Source: Halisarca cf. caerulea
Lineage: Eukaryota > Porifera > Demospongiae > Chondrillida > Halisarcidae
Reading direction: 5' to 3'
DNA: 15,000 bases
Assembly (NCBI GenBank): GCA_963170055.1
Contig: CAUJGJ010000487.1
Location: forward strand, 847,701-862,700
Shown: positions 1-8,735 of the stretch, in pieces
Layout: the number at the start of each line of letters is the position of its first letter
How positions within the stretch are numbered: the stretch's first letter is position 1
Position numbers and translations under genes: made by a program
Notes under the pieces: model-generated
Seen by the model: only the letters and a program-made list of their open reading frames with translations
Told to the model about the DNA's origin: nothing
The model's database searches: none

Positions 1-395
1 GGTCATGCTCATTATGTGACATTTCATCGTCTTATAAAATTACTCTCTTTCAAATGTGTCTGGTTGCAATCCTGTCCTAGGTGAGTAGCAATAGACTCAA
101 TGGTGTGTTAATATTGAGTGTACACGGATGACTGACCACAGTGGTCTAAGACCCTGGGTACTGAGGTTGTTATGCCAAATGTCACCATCTTACTCTCTTT
201 CAAATGTGCCCGTCTGCAACCCTGCCCTAGGTGTATAAGTAGTAATAGAATCAATGGTGTGTTTATATGGAGTACAAACACAGATGACTGACGGCAGTGT
301 TCTAAACCCCCTCCCCATAACAATACTAACATGGTTATGTTCATTATGTGATATTTCACTGAATTACTCTCTTCAAATTTGCCCGTCTAGACAAT
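1..395. repeat. Diverged ~150-bp tandem repeat, about 2.3 copies
   Basis: The motif TACTCTCTTTCAAATGTG starts at 41 and again at 191, with a shortened form at 364. Each is followed by a similar stretch: a CTAGGTG block, an 'ATAGA.TCAATGGTGTGTT' block and a 'GATGACTGAC' block. The segment 1-27 (GGTCATGCTCATTATGTGAC...) recurs at 333-360 as GGTTATGTTCATTATGTGAT. The copies differ by many substitutions and small indels, so the array is old. The left edge is cut by the window start, so more copies may lie upstream. A short reverse-strand open frame here has no recognisable domain and is not supported as a gene. Confidence 0.75.
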
Positions 396-540
396 TGGAT
401 TTGATAAGTTCTTAACCAGGAGCTATGCCATAACTGATCGTGGGAATGGTAATTTAATGTAGCACAAACTAAAGGGGATGTGAAGTGAACTGTGAACACT
501 GTGTGCTTGTCCGTGCGTCACTATCACTTTGTGTCACTAC

Positions 541-715
541 TGTAATTGGGGTATCTCTGAATAAAGGACACTTTAGGACGGCCTCTTTTGTCCTTTGTGA
601 GGAGGATGTCCTCTTTGGGAGGTTCAAAATGTATTGGACCTATGAGGAGAAAATATTTTGGGGCCTCATGCTGTGTCCTTTGTAGAGAGACGTTCTGTCC
701 TTATTTCATAGCGTC
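541..715. mobile_element. Decayed MITE-like remnant (family G type)
   Basis: The segment contains AATAAAGGACAC at its left and several TGTCCTTT / GTCCTTATTT blocks to the right, plus GGAGGTTC. These words recur in the better-preserved element at 13106-13342, whose ends carry AATAAGGACACC and GGTGTCCTTTAATA. No clear terminal CAGTG/CACTG pair or TA duplication survives, so the boundaries are approximate. Two overlapping short open frames (485-685 and 588-818) show no domain or signal and are not called as genes. Confidence 0.35.
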
Positions 716-942
716 CACTATCAGAGATTCCGCGGTATATATGTGTATATGGTGTTCCATACAGCACACAGAGTTTGTTGGGTACTATTTTATATGGAGT
801 GGGTGTGGGGAATCCTAATTTTGTATTGCTATATATAAATTAAGTCTGTATTATATTGTGCTGTTTTTTTTTTCATCTAATAGTATATAATTTTGATGGA
901 CATCATGGTACTTTAAGTTGTCTGCAGATGTGTATATGCGTG

Positions 943-971
943 CTAGTGCTAGTGCTTGTGTTTGTGTGTTT

Positions 972-1015
<44 letters not shown>

Positions 1016-1049
1016 CTCTGTGTGCATGTGTGTTTGTGTGTATGTGTGT

Positions 1050-1090
<41 letters not shown>

Positions 1091-1122
1091 TGTGTGTGTG
1101 CATGTGCGTGCATGTGTGTGTA

Positions 1123-1183
<61 letters not shown>

Positions 1184-1284
1184 CTCTGTGTGCATGTGTG
1201 TTTGTGTGTATGTGTGTGTGTATGTGTGTGTGTGTGTGTGTGTGTATGTGTGTGTGTGTGTGCATGTGCGTGCATGTGTGTGTA

Positions 1285-1332
<48 letters not shown>
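943..1332 (+). repeat. (TG)n microsatellite tract with internal ~165-bp duplication
   Basis: A nearly continuous TG tract interrupted by TTTG, TATG, CATG and CTCTG variants. The same ordered set of interruptions occurs twice: TATCTCTG at 1013 and 1181 (offset 168), and CATGTGCGTGCATG at 1101 and 1263 (offset 162). The tract therefore contains a segmental tandem duplication as well as dinucleotide slippage. All open frames here, on both strands, are Cys-Val or Thr-His runs from the repeat and are not genes. Confidence 0.95.
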
Positions 1333-1333
<1 letters not shown>

Positions 1334-1592
1334 ACCACATACACTGCATTTCAGGTGTGTCAGTAAGAAACTCTTGAAGTCGGCCATCTTACCATTGCAT
1401 TAGTAGTGGGCTGAAAAATTATGTGCTATATACAGGTTTGTGAGGGTGCTCGCTCATGATCCACAGATGCTAATGGTTGCTATTTACATATACTTTCAAG
1501 ATAGGGTTTGTCTCTCCTTGCGATTCCGACCCCTCATACATGCAGAATCTATCACTCACTGTAGTCCAAAGCCTTCAAGCACAAGCCGTACG
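1333..1592. other. Unassigned single-copy-looking sequence
   Basis: No gene, RNA, repeat or regulatory signal that I can support. It separates the TG tract from a MITE remnant. Confidence 0.5.
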
Positions 1593-1680
1593 CAGTGAAG
1601 CTCCTGTAACCGACACCTCAGTAATCCAATTCTCTATAATATGACCACTTCCTAAGGGTCACTCATCCTATAATAGCCTT
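1593..1680 (+). mobile_element. MITE 5' remnant, family B
   Basis: It begins CAGTGAAGCTCCTGTAACCG and continues with ACACCTCAGTAATCCAA. This aligns with the start of the element at 8736 (CAGTGAAACTGCTGTAATCC, then GACACCTC). A shared CACTTCCTAAGGGTCACTCAT-type interior corresponds to the ACCTCCTTATGAGGTACGGTCA stretch of that copy. The right-hand terminal repeat is missing, and a 24-bp minisatellite follows 40 bases later. Confidence 0.6.
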
Positions 1681-1720
1681 GAGTGCTCACAGGACACTGT
1701 ACCTATTATCCCGTTAACAC

Positions 1721-1864
1721 TCCCTAGGGGGCAATATGCAATGTTCCCTAGGGGGCATTATGCAACATTCCCTAGTGGGCATTATGCAACATTCCCTAGG
1801 GGGTATTTTACAATGTTCCCTAGGGGGCATTATGTAACTTTCCCTAGGGGGCGTTATAGTAACA
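1721..1864. repeat. 24-bp minisatellite, six copies
   Basis: TCCCTAG starts at 1721, 1745, 1769, 1793, 1817 and 1841, an exact 24-bp period. The unit is close to TCCCTAGGGGGCATTATGCA plus four bases, and all but one copy contain the palindrome CCTAGG. Because 24 is divisible by three, reverse-strand translation stays open (PPRECCIM-like repeats, 1714-1971). I read that as a consequence of the period and not as a protein. It lies directly downstream of a MITE remnant. Confidence 0.92.
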
Positions 1865-2331
1865 TCTTTACTCTTCATGTTTAGAAGTGAAATTGCAAAA
1901 TAAACGGTTGTTGAGGTTCCAAAATGTACTGAAAGTGAGTTTTTATTGTCATTAAGCAAGCCCAAATCCATATTCCACCATTTTGTTGTTATGTCATCCC
2001 TACATATGGAGTATTACCATATTATTAGAGGACATTTTGGAAGGATTAATTTTTTATAAACATTAATAAATTCATAGTATAATGATTTACAGTTGTAGTC
2101 CATAAATAGGGATATGAAAAACAAGATGGCTGCCTAGACATTAGAACTGAACCTATTATTTAATTGCTAGAACGTACTTCTGTTACATTTCAGAGGACCA
2201 AAATGACATGTCCCAATGGCATCACTTAAGACTAATCAAATCTCTCCAGGTATCAATCGGAGTGAGGTGTACCAAAGTTCTGAAGTAATGAGTATACCTT
2301 TTATGCAATGTGATTATCTCTGTATCTGTAT
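1865..2331. other. Unassigned AT-rich stretch
   Basis: No gene, RNA or clear repeat found. A short block at 1912-1932 (GAGGTTCCAAAATGTACTGA) resembles GAGGTTCAAAATGTATTGGA near 622-641, so an old dispersed repeat may be present, but no boundaries can be drawn. Confidence 0.45.
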
Positions 2332-2500
2332 GGTGTATATGATGAAGATGGAGGTGAAGGGTGTGTTCAGGACTTCATTGGTGTGGGGTATATGACGAAG
2401 ATGGAGGTGAAGGGTGTGTTCAGGACTTCATTGGTGTGGTGTATATGATGAAGATGGAGGTGAAGGGTGTGTTCAGGACTTCATTGGTGTGGGGTGGATG
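2332..2500 (+). repeat. 53-bp tandem repeat, three copies plus partial
   Basis: The block GATGAAGATGGAGGTGAAGG (second copy GACGAAG...) starts at 2341, 2394 and 2447, an exact 53-bp period. Each copy continues through GTGTGTTCAGGACTTCATTG. The copies differ at only a few positions, so the array is recent. A partial fourth start (GGGGTGGATGAGGGAAGGG) follows. A 68-residue frame beginning in the array at 2467 has no independent support. Confidence 0.93.
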
Positions 2501-2679
2501 AGGGAAGGGTGTTTGTCACACCGGAGTTAGAATCCCTTCGGAATTTGGGGACTAGTAACGGTATATTTTTCTCCACACACAGACATATTGTAAAGCTTTA
2601 TCCTATACTTCTGTTACATAATCATGCCTTTTGCCCCTCCTCTGGGCATTTGTATCTGAAGACCTGGAGTTAGGTTATA

Positions 2680-2850
2680 CACTGGAACCCCTCTAATCCA
2701 AAAGAAACAAATTGCGGACACCCCCCAAGCTATTATGGACACATGCCGTTGGAACCAAACGATTCACTATGCTTTGCCATAGTGCATCTGAAATGAGAAC
2801 AGGGCAGTCCTTTCTGGTCTCAAGTTGTCCGTAATATCGGAAATTATCTG
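2680..2850 (+). mobile_element. MITE, family C, with TA on both sides
   Basis: The left end is CACTGGAACCCCTCTAATCC, followed by a GCGGACACC block. The right end carries TTGTCCGTAATATCGG followed by AAATTATCTG, which is an imperfect inverted match to the left end. TA stands immediately outside both ends (2678-2679 and 2851-2852), as expected for Tc1/mariner-pogo type insertion. The element is 171 bp and non-coding. The right terminal repeat is clearly decayed, so it is an old copy. Confidence 0.6.
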
Positions 2851-3064
2851 TATTACAAAGTTGTTGAGAAAAAGAAGTAGCATGATTCCTCGTCTTGTAA
2901 TTCTCTAGAAAGGCCTTAAGGATGTCTGACGGAACTTAACATAAGCAAACTGATTGTTATCTGTCGTGTACAGTATATTTATTCTTTTTTCTCTCGAATC
3001 TCACCCTCTCACCATCATCAAATATTTACAGTGTGTTCTTGTTTGTCCTACTGTGTACATAATG

Positions 3065-3241
3065 CAGTGAAACCTGTCTTAAAGACCACTTGTGTAGAAG
3101 GACCACCTGTCCATAGAGACCACTGTAGACTGGTCCTTGAACCATTAAAGTAATACTGTTGCACCTCTACATAAGGACCACCTGTCTACAAAGACCACAA
3201 ATACTTGACCACTTGGGTGGTCTTCATATACAGGTTCACTG
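3065..3241 (-). mobile_element. MITE, family A, one 75-bp core unit
   Basis: The left end CAGTGAAACCTGTCTTAAAG and the right end, which reads TATACAGGTTCACTG, are imperfect inverted repeats. TA follows the right end; the left flank is TG, probably a mutated TA. The core has anchor CCAC at 3120 and again at 3195, a spacing of exactly 75, so this copy holds one unit. At 177 bp it is among the shortest copies and shows the basic form of the family. It is read as minus strand relative to the copy at 5900. Confidence 0.85.
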
Positions 3242-3504
3242 TATATGATTCGTAAATCGTAGCAAGTAACCCACTGGTGCACACTTATAACAAACACTGT
3301 TATAACGAATTTCTGTCTATAGCAAAGCTCAAGTCAACGTCAATGTAATGTACGGCAATAGAACATAGGGTTGGTTATGACAAAGTTAAGGTTCTGGTGT
3401 AACAAAGCATCGATCTGAGTGGGGATTTCCACTTTGTTGTATGTATCAGTGCTATACTGCATTATGATTCCCGTATAGCGTAACGAGTAACCCACCGCAT
3501 GCAT
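3238..3504. repeat. Direct repeats bracketing a possible short element
   Basis: ACTGTATATGATTC followed by an AGTAACCCAC block (3238-3275) recurs, diverged, at about 3455-3491 as ACTGCATTATGATTC and AGTAACCCAC, roughly 217 bp downstream. Between them, CACTGGTGCACAC (3272) and GTATGTATCAGTG (ending 3451) form an imperfect inverted pair, and the interior contains GTTATAACGAATTTCTG, which resembles family E. This may be a decayed MITE plus a segmental duplication; the order of events cannot be read. Confidence 0.4.
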
Positions 3505-3511
3505 AAACTAG

Positions 3512-3766
3512 GTGTTGGATAAATCAGGTCAATGTGGATTCACAGCAGAGTGTCGGATAAATGAAGTTCTCTGATATACCAGTTTCGGATAAATGAGGTT
3601 TTCTGATATACCAGTTTCGGATGAATGAGGTTTTCTGATATACCAGTTTCGGATGAATGAGGTTTTCTGATATACCAGTTTCGGATGAATGAGGTTTTCT
3701 GATATACCAGTTTCGGATGAATGAGGTTTTCAGACAAACCAGTCTCAGGTATATGAGGTGTGGCTG
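3512..3766 (-). mobile_element. MITE, family D, with expanded terminal array
   Basis: This aligns in reverse with the element at 13750-13905. Shared blocks in order are AGGTGTTGGATAAA, GGATTCACAGCA, GGATAAATGA and a right end GGTATATGAGGTGTGGCTG followed by TA (3767-3768). In the 13750 copy the subterminal 32-bp segment is present about twice; here it is amplified to about six copies. The left end is uncertain. A reverse-strand 65-residue open frame is only the repeat read through. Confidence 0.7.
3569..3745. repeat. 32-bp tandem array inside family D element
   Basis: The block TTCTGATATACCAG (first copy slightly changed) starts at 3569, 3601, 3633, 3665 and 3697, with a diverged sixth at 3729, an exact 32-bp period. 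Each unit contains TTTCGGATGAATGAGGT, or GGATAAATGAGG in the earliest units, which is the same sequence type as the element's own terminal repeat. The central units are identical or nearly so, showing recent amplification. Confidence 0.93.
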
Positions 3767-4283
3767 TATATGAGAAAGTGTATTGTACAGTATATACTGC
3801 CTATATCATATGATGCATTTGCAGGAAAAACTGCTTCTATTGCAGTTACTGAAATTGCAGGTGAATATTTCACGTTCTGTACCTGCCCCTAATTTGCCAC
3901 ACCTGTGTTGTCCGACAGAGTGGACTGTTTTGTTGCCCTCTCAATTTCCTTGCTGTGATTGAAAATTCGAATTTTCACAGCTTATTTATTGATTCAATTA
4001 GTCTAAGCAATTACCACTATACTGTAAGGTGGTGAAATTCTGTGTAATATCTGTTCTTATATTTGCATCAAGCTCTTGTTTTTGAGGTTTGTTTTTTGTT
4101 ACCAGTCACGAGGTGACTTATTACATATTACTGGAGGTTGCAGGGATGGGCCCCATCGCCTGTGCTGAGTGCCGACAAAGTCACCTCAATGAGGTGGCTA
4201 AGCTTGAAGTGGCACATGCTGTGTCTGCTCTATTACTAGTATGTGTGCAATAAGGAGTAATGCCTTGGCTTGAAAGCCTGACA
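3767..4283. other. Unassigned sequence with small inverted repeats
   Basis: No gene or mobile element is supported. A 12-bp palindrome CAGTATATACTG lies at 3788-3799. Near the right side, GAGGTGACT (4110-4118) and AGTCACCTC (4179-4187) are a perfect 9-bp inverted pair enclosing GATGGGCCCCATC (4145-4157), itself a hairpin-forming palindrome. A frame at 4181-4387 runs into the CA/TG tract and is not a gene. Confidence 0.45.
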
Positions 4284-4463
4284 TACACACATGTACACAT
4301 AACGTGTGGTACACACACACACATACACATGCGCCTGCACACATAACACAAATACACACACACATGCGCGCACATGCACACACACACACATATTCATATA
4401 ATACACACACAGAGAGAGACACACACAAACACACCAAATGTGTGTGTGTATGGGCACATGTGA

Positions 4464-4522
<59 letters not shown>

Positions 4523-4571
4523 ATGTGTGTGCACATGCATGTGTACGTGTGCTCACACGCATGTGTGTACG
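4284..4571. repeat. Bipartite CA-then-TG microsatellite
   Basis: The left part (to about 4437) is CA-rich with CATG, GCGC and AGAGAG interruptions. The right part (from about 4438) is TG-rich with a long pure run around 4465-4520. Because CA and TG pair with each other, the two halves on one strand are self-complementary and could fold into a long hairpin. Alternating purine-pyrimidine sequence is also a known Z-DNA former. Open frames here are repeat artefacts. Confidence 0.93.
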
Positions 4572-5128
4572 TGGATGATCTGATATATCATACATGAAAG
4601 CTGTGGTTTATCTCGGCAAGTGACAGCAGTGATGTTGTCCCAATAGCTATCGATTACGCCCATCATTGATGAAATTAATCTATTAACTACGGAAGATGCC
4701 CTATCAGATGTTTTTCAATTTGTAGTCACGGCCATCTACTCAAAGGGTGCCTCATGAACCTGGGGATGCGTTTCGCTCATATCCTTGGTTGTTACCATTG
4801 TACATGATGTGTGGCTGTCACAAGTCTTTCTGCTGATGAAAACGCAACCATATTTTTGTCCTTCCCTTGCAGCACAGCAGTTGTATCCACGGTAACCATG
4901 TCATCATCAAGTTCGCGTCATGCGTAACCAAGGCTTTCTAGGATGGCCTTATCTGAAACCATGAAGTAATCAATTATGCAACTCTGGAAAGCAGTGGGGG
5001 TGTGACAGGGGGTGTACTCTTTTAAAGAGGATATGCAGCTGTTGAGACACACCCACTCTACCCATCCCCATGGTGAGGCTTCTCAGTGTCATGTTGCCTA
5101 GGTGACTTGGATTTGTGCTGTAAATGTG

Positions 5129-5129
<1 letters not shown>
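4572..5129. other. Unassigned sequence, no supported gene
   Basis: The most gene-like signal is a pyrimidine stretch ending in CAG at 4854-4873 (TTTTTGTCCTTCCCTTGCAG), which has the form of a 3' splice site. No convincing exon or matching donor follows. TATCCACGGTAACCATG (about 4887-4903) resembles the TATCCATGGTAACCA at 11535-11550. No RNA gene or mobile element seen. Confidence 0.4.
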
Positions 5130-5899
<770 letters not shown>

Positions 5900-6603
5900 C
5901 AATTAAACTTGTCTATAAAACAACCACTCAAGGACCAAATGATGGTGGTCTCTGTAGACAGGTGGTCCTTATACAGAGGTGCTTTAGTATCACAGAGATG
6001 GTCCATGGAGCAGCTTACAGTGGTCTTTATATACAGGTGGTCCTTATACAGAGGTGCATTAGTATCACTGAGGTGGCCCATGGAGCAGCCTACAGTGGTC
6101 TCTGTAGACAGGTGGTCCTTATACAGAGGTGCTTTAGTATCACAGAGATGGTCCATGGAGCAGCTTACAGTGGTCTTTATATACAGGTGGTCCTTATACA
6201 GAGGTGCATTAGTATCACTGAGGTGGCCCATGGAGCAGCCTACAGTGGTCTCTGTAGACAGGTGGTCCTAATACAGAGGTGCATTAGTGTCACTGAGGTG
6301 GCCCATGGAGCAACCTATAGTGGTCACTGTAGACAGGTGGTCCTTATACAGAGGTGCATTAGTATCACTGAGGTGGCCCATGGAGCAGCCTACAGTGGTC
6401 TCTGTAGACAGGTGGTCCTTATACAGAGGTGCATTAGTATCACTGAGGTGGCCCATGGAGCAGCCTACAGTGGTCTCTGTAGACAGGTGGTCCTTATACA
6501 GAGGTGAATTAGTGTCACTGAGGTGGCCCATAGAGCAGCGTACAGTGGTCACCGTAGACAGGTGGTCTTGTTACTCAAGCAGTCTTGTAGAGAGGTTTCA
6601 TTG
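5900..6603 (+). mobile_element. MITE, family A, eight-unit copy
   Basis: The left end is CAATTAAACTTGTCTATAAA with TA just outside (5898-5899). The right end reads GAGAGGTTTCATTG, an imperfect inverted match. Between them, eight 75-bp units run from 5945 to 6544, followed by a partial ninth start. Total length is 704 bp, close to the 102 + 75n rule seen in the other copies. There is no transposase; if mobile, it depended on an enzyme encoded elsewhere. Long open frames on both strands (for example 5863-6507) exist because 75 is divisible by three. Confidence 0.9.
5945..6544 (+). repeat. 75-bp tandem array, eight units with 150-bp dimer
   Basis: GTGGTC unit starts fall at 5945, 6020, 6095, 6170, 6245, 6320, 6395 and 6470, an exact 75-bp period with no indels. 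By eye, units 1 and 3 are identical to each other and units 2 and 4 are identical to each other. Units 1 and 2 differ at about ten positions (for example GCTTTAGTATCACAGAGATG versus GCATTAGTATCACTGAGGTG). A 150-bp dimer has therefore been duplicated recently. Units 5-8 resemble type 2 in the core but carry type 1-like starts. Confidence 0.95.
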
Positions 6604-7091
6604 CATGTCTCTCTACCTAGTGCTGGTTTCCTCTGCAGCTTCCCCTAATTGCTGTTTAGCCACAGAAATTTTAAGTGTTTAAAACATACCATCCGGTACT
6701 TTGCCCTCTGGACTTCTTTGTGATTCCACTGTGAAGGCAGGCATGGCTTCCCTTGCTCAGTATGTGTGAATTGAGGAAGTCAGTAAAAAATGTGTTCCTT
6801 CACAGCTTCCTCATCTGGCCTCTGTGACGTCATATTGGTTCCATTTTACATTTTAGATCATATTTCTCTTTAAATGGAGAATAGCATAATTGCGATCGAT
6901 CACGAATTATTGTGTTCAGAATCCTGGAAGACATTTTTTTGCTATGATTGTAACCAATTTATTGGAAAGCCATGTGTGATTACTTCTTGTACAAATGCCC
7001 TGTTTAGGGGTTCTTGATGGTTCCCACTTTTCCAGTTTTCGAGACAGTAGATGGATGACCCAGAGTTTCCAGGGGGGGAGCCCAGTGGGTA
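6604..7091. other. Unassigned sequence with a CRE-like site
   Basis: No gene, RNA or repeat supported. The only notable site is TGACGTCA at 6824-6831, followed three bases later by TTGG (inverted CCAAT core), described separately. A frame starting at 6995 runs into a MITE and has no domain. Confidence 0.45.
6824..6838. promoter_or_regulatory. CRE palindrome next to ATTGG
   Basis: TGACGTCA is the consensus cAMP response element bound by CREB/ATF factors, and ATTGG four bases on is the inverted CCAAT box core (NF-Y). The pair is common in animal promoters, but no TATA box, CpG-rich region or downstream gene is visible, so function is unproven. A second TGACGTCA lies at 10759. Confidence 0.3.
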
Positions 7092-7208
7092 CAGTGAGAC
7101 CTCACTTATCTGCACCTCAGATATTGAGTTCCCTCATTTATCCAGTTCCCTTGCTTTATCCGCAATTTAATCCAGAACGGGTGTTTGTGGATAAGGGAGG
7201 GCTGACCA
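7092..7208 (+). mobile_element. Short MITE, family D type, 117 bp
   Basis: The left end is CAGTGAGACCTCACTTATCT with TA just outside (7090-7091). The right end contains GTGGATAAGGGAGGGCTG, a decayed inverted match. The interior repeats a TTCCCTCATTTATCCAG / TTCCCTTGCTTTATCCG block, the ATCC-type motif also found in the 13750 element. The right boundary is approximate. Confidence 0.55.
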
Positions 7209-7299
7209 CATATTGGCTCCTTGTGATCCAATTCATTACACAGGGGCATTATAGCGCTTTTTGGAAGTTGGGGATTATAGGCGACAAAGTTATGGAAAT

Positions 7300-7456
7300 C
7301 CAAAAAATCCCTTACGGTGAATTTCTGTATTGAGTGAATAAACTCATGTGACCCACTTAATGTTCTACTATGAAAGTGTAACTGGTTATAGTGAATTTCT
7401 GATATAGTGAAGAATTTTCAGTGTCCCCTGAGATTCGTTATGATGAGTTTCCACTG
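7300..7456 (+). mobile_element. MITE, family E, 5'-decayed copy
   Basis: It aligns along its length with the intact copy at 12926-13097. Shared blocks include GTGAATTTCTG, GAATAAACTCATGTG, CTATGAAAGTGTAACTGG and GAAGAATTTTCAGTGTCCC. The right end GAGTTTCCACTG matches that copy, though the flank is TG instead of TA. The left terminal repeat is not recognisable. Confidence 0.75.
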
Positions 7457-7770
7457 TGCATTCTCCAACTTACATGCACATCTGCAGTACGTATGTATTC
7501 ATTAACCTGCCCGAGCGGTGTAAAATGGCCTCAGATACCACCTTGTCAAACTCAAACATCAAATGTACCCGTGTGTGCATGTCCGCAGACCCCTTCCACA
7601 GTTGTACACCTCCACAATACCTACCGCATACATATCTGACCCCTTGCATCACTGACTGCGCTATTGCTCCCTCCCGTGCGTGCATCATTGTGACCCTGAA
7701 AGAAACCCTGCATGGATGTGTTGTGGAATCTGTTATCTATGCAAGCACTTCAATAGCAATTTGTGCGTGT

Positions 7771-7771
<1 letters not shown>
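7457..7771. other. Unassigned sequence left of CA/TG tract
   Basis: No supported gene. The 410-residue frame that starts at 7456 gains most of its length from the following microsatellite; its non-repeat first ~100 residues show no domain I recognise. Confidence 0.45.
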
Positions 7772-7846
<75 letters not shown>

Positions 7847-8007
7847 CACACACACGTGCACGCACATGCAAATACTCGCACACTCACACACACATGCACA
7901 CATGCATATGCACACATACTCACACACTCGCATGCACTTGCACAAACATGTGTGTTCGGTACATAGTTTGTGTGTACATACGCAATATGTATATGCATGC
8001 ATGTTTG

Positions 8008-8058
<51 letters not shown>

Positions 8059-8059
8059 C

Positions 8060-8090
<31 letters not shown>

Positions 8091-8091
8091 T

Positions 8092-8125
<34 letters not shown>

Positions 8126-8173
8126 TGTGTGTGTGTTTGTGTGTGTGTTTGTGTGTACGTATGTGTGTGTATT

Positions 8174-8247
<74 letters not shown>

Positions 8248-8299
8248 TGTATGTGTGTGTGTGTTTGTGTGTGTGTGTGTATGTGTGTGTGTGTGTGTT

Positions 8300-8339
<40 letters not shown>

Positions 8340-8343
8340 TGTA

Positions 8344-8393
<50 letters not shown>

Positions 8394-8447
8394 TGTATGT
8401 GTGTGTGTGTTTGTGTGTGTGTGTGTATGTGTGTGTGTGTGTGTGTT

Positions 8448-8501
<54 letters not shown>

Positions 8502-8519
8502 TGTATGTGTGTGTGTGTT

Positions 8520-8552
<33 letters not shown>

Positions 8553-8553
8553 T

Positions 8554-8627
<74 letters not shown>

Positions 8628-8637
8628 TGAGTATGTG
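7772..8637. repeat. Long bipartite CA-then-TG microsatellite, ~866 bp
   Basis: The left arm (7772 to about 7950) is CA-rich, with a pure run to about 7845. After a short transition (7951-8006) the right arm to 8637 is TG with many TTTG, TATG and TTTCTG variants. The arms are mutually complementary. Inside the TG arm, TTTGTGTATG occurs at 8244, 8337, 8390 and 8498, and GTTTGTTTG near 8297, 8445 and 8550, so longer blocks have been duplicated. Frames here (Cys-Val, Thr-His) are artefacts. Confidence 0.96.
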
Positions 8638-8735
8638 CACACAAAGGCATACTGTACATGTTCAAAGCATGTAGCCAGTAATGGTTAACTGTATTCTCCG
8701 TTTGTGTTATTATTGTATGAGTATGTACCTTTGTA

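Noticed and set aside
1714..1971. 85-residue reverse frame with PPREC repeats
   Set aside because: Product of a 24-bp minisatellite; no signal peptide, domain or flanking gene structure.
7456..8688. 410-residue frame, mostly Cys-Val, and 347-residue reverse Thr-His frame
   Set aside because: Translations of the CA/TG microsatellite; length comes only from the absence of stops in the dinucleotide repeat.
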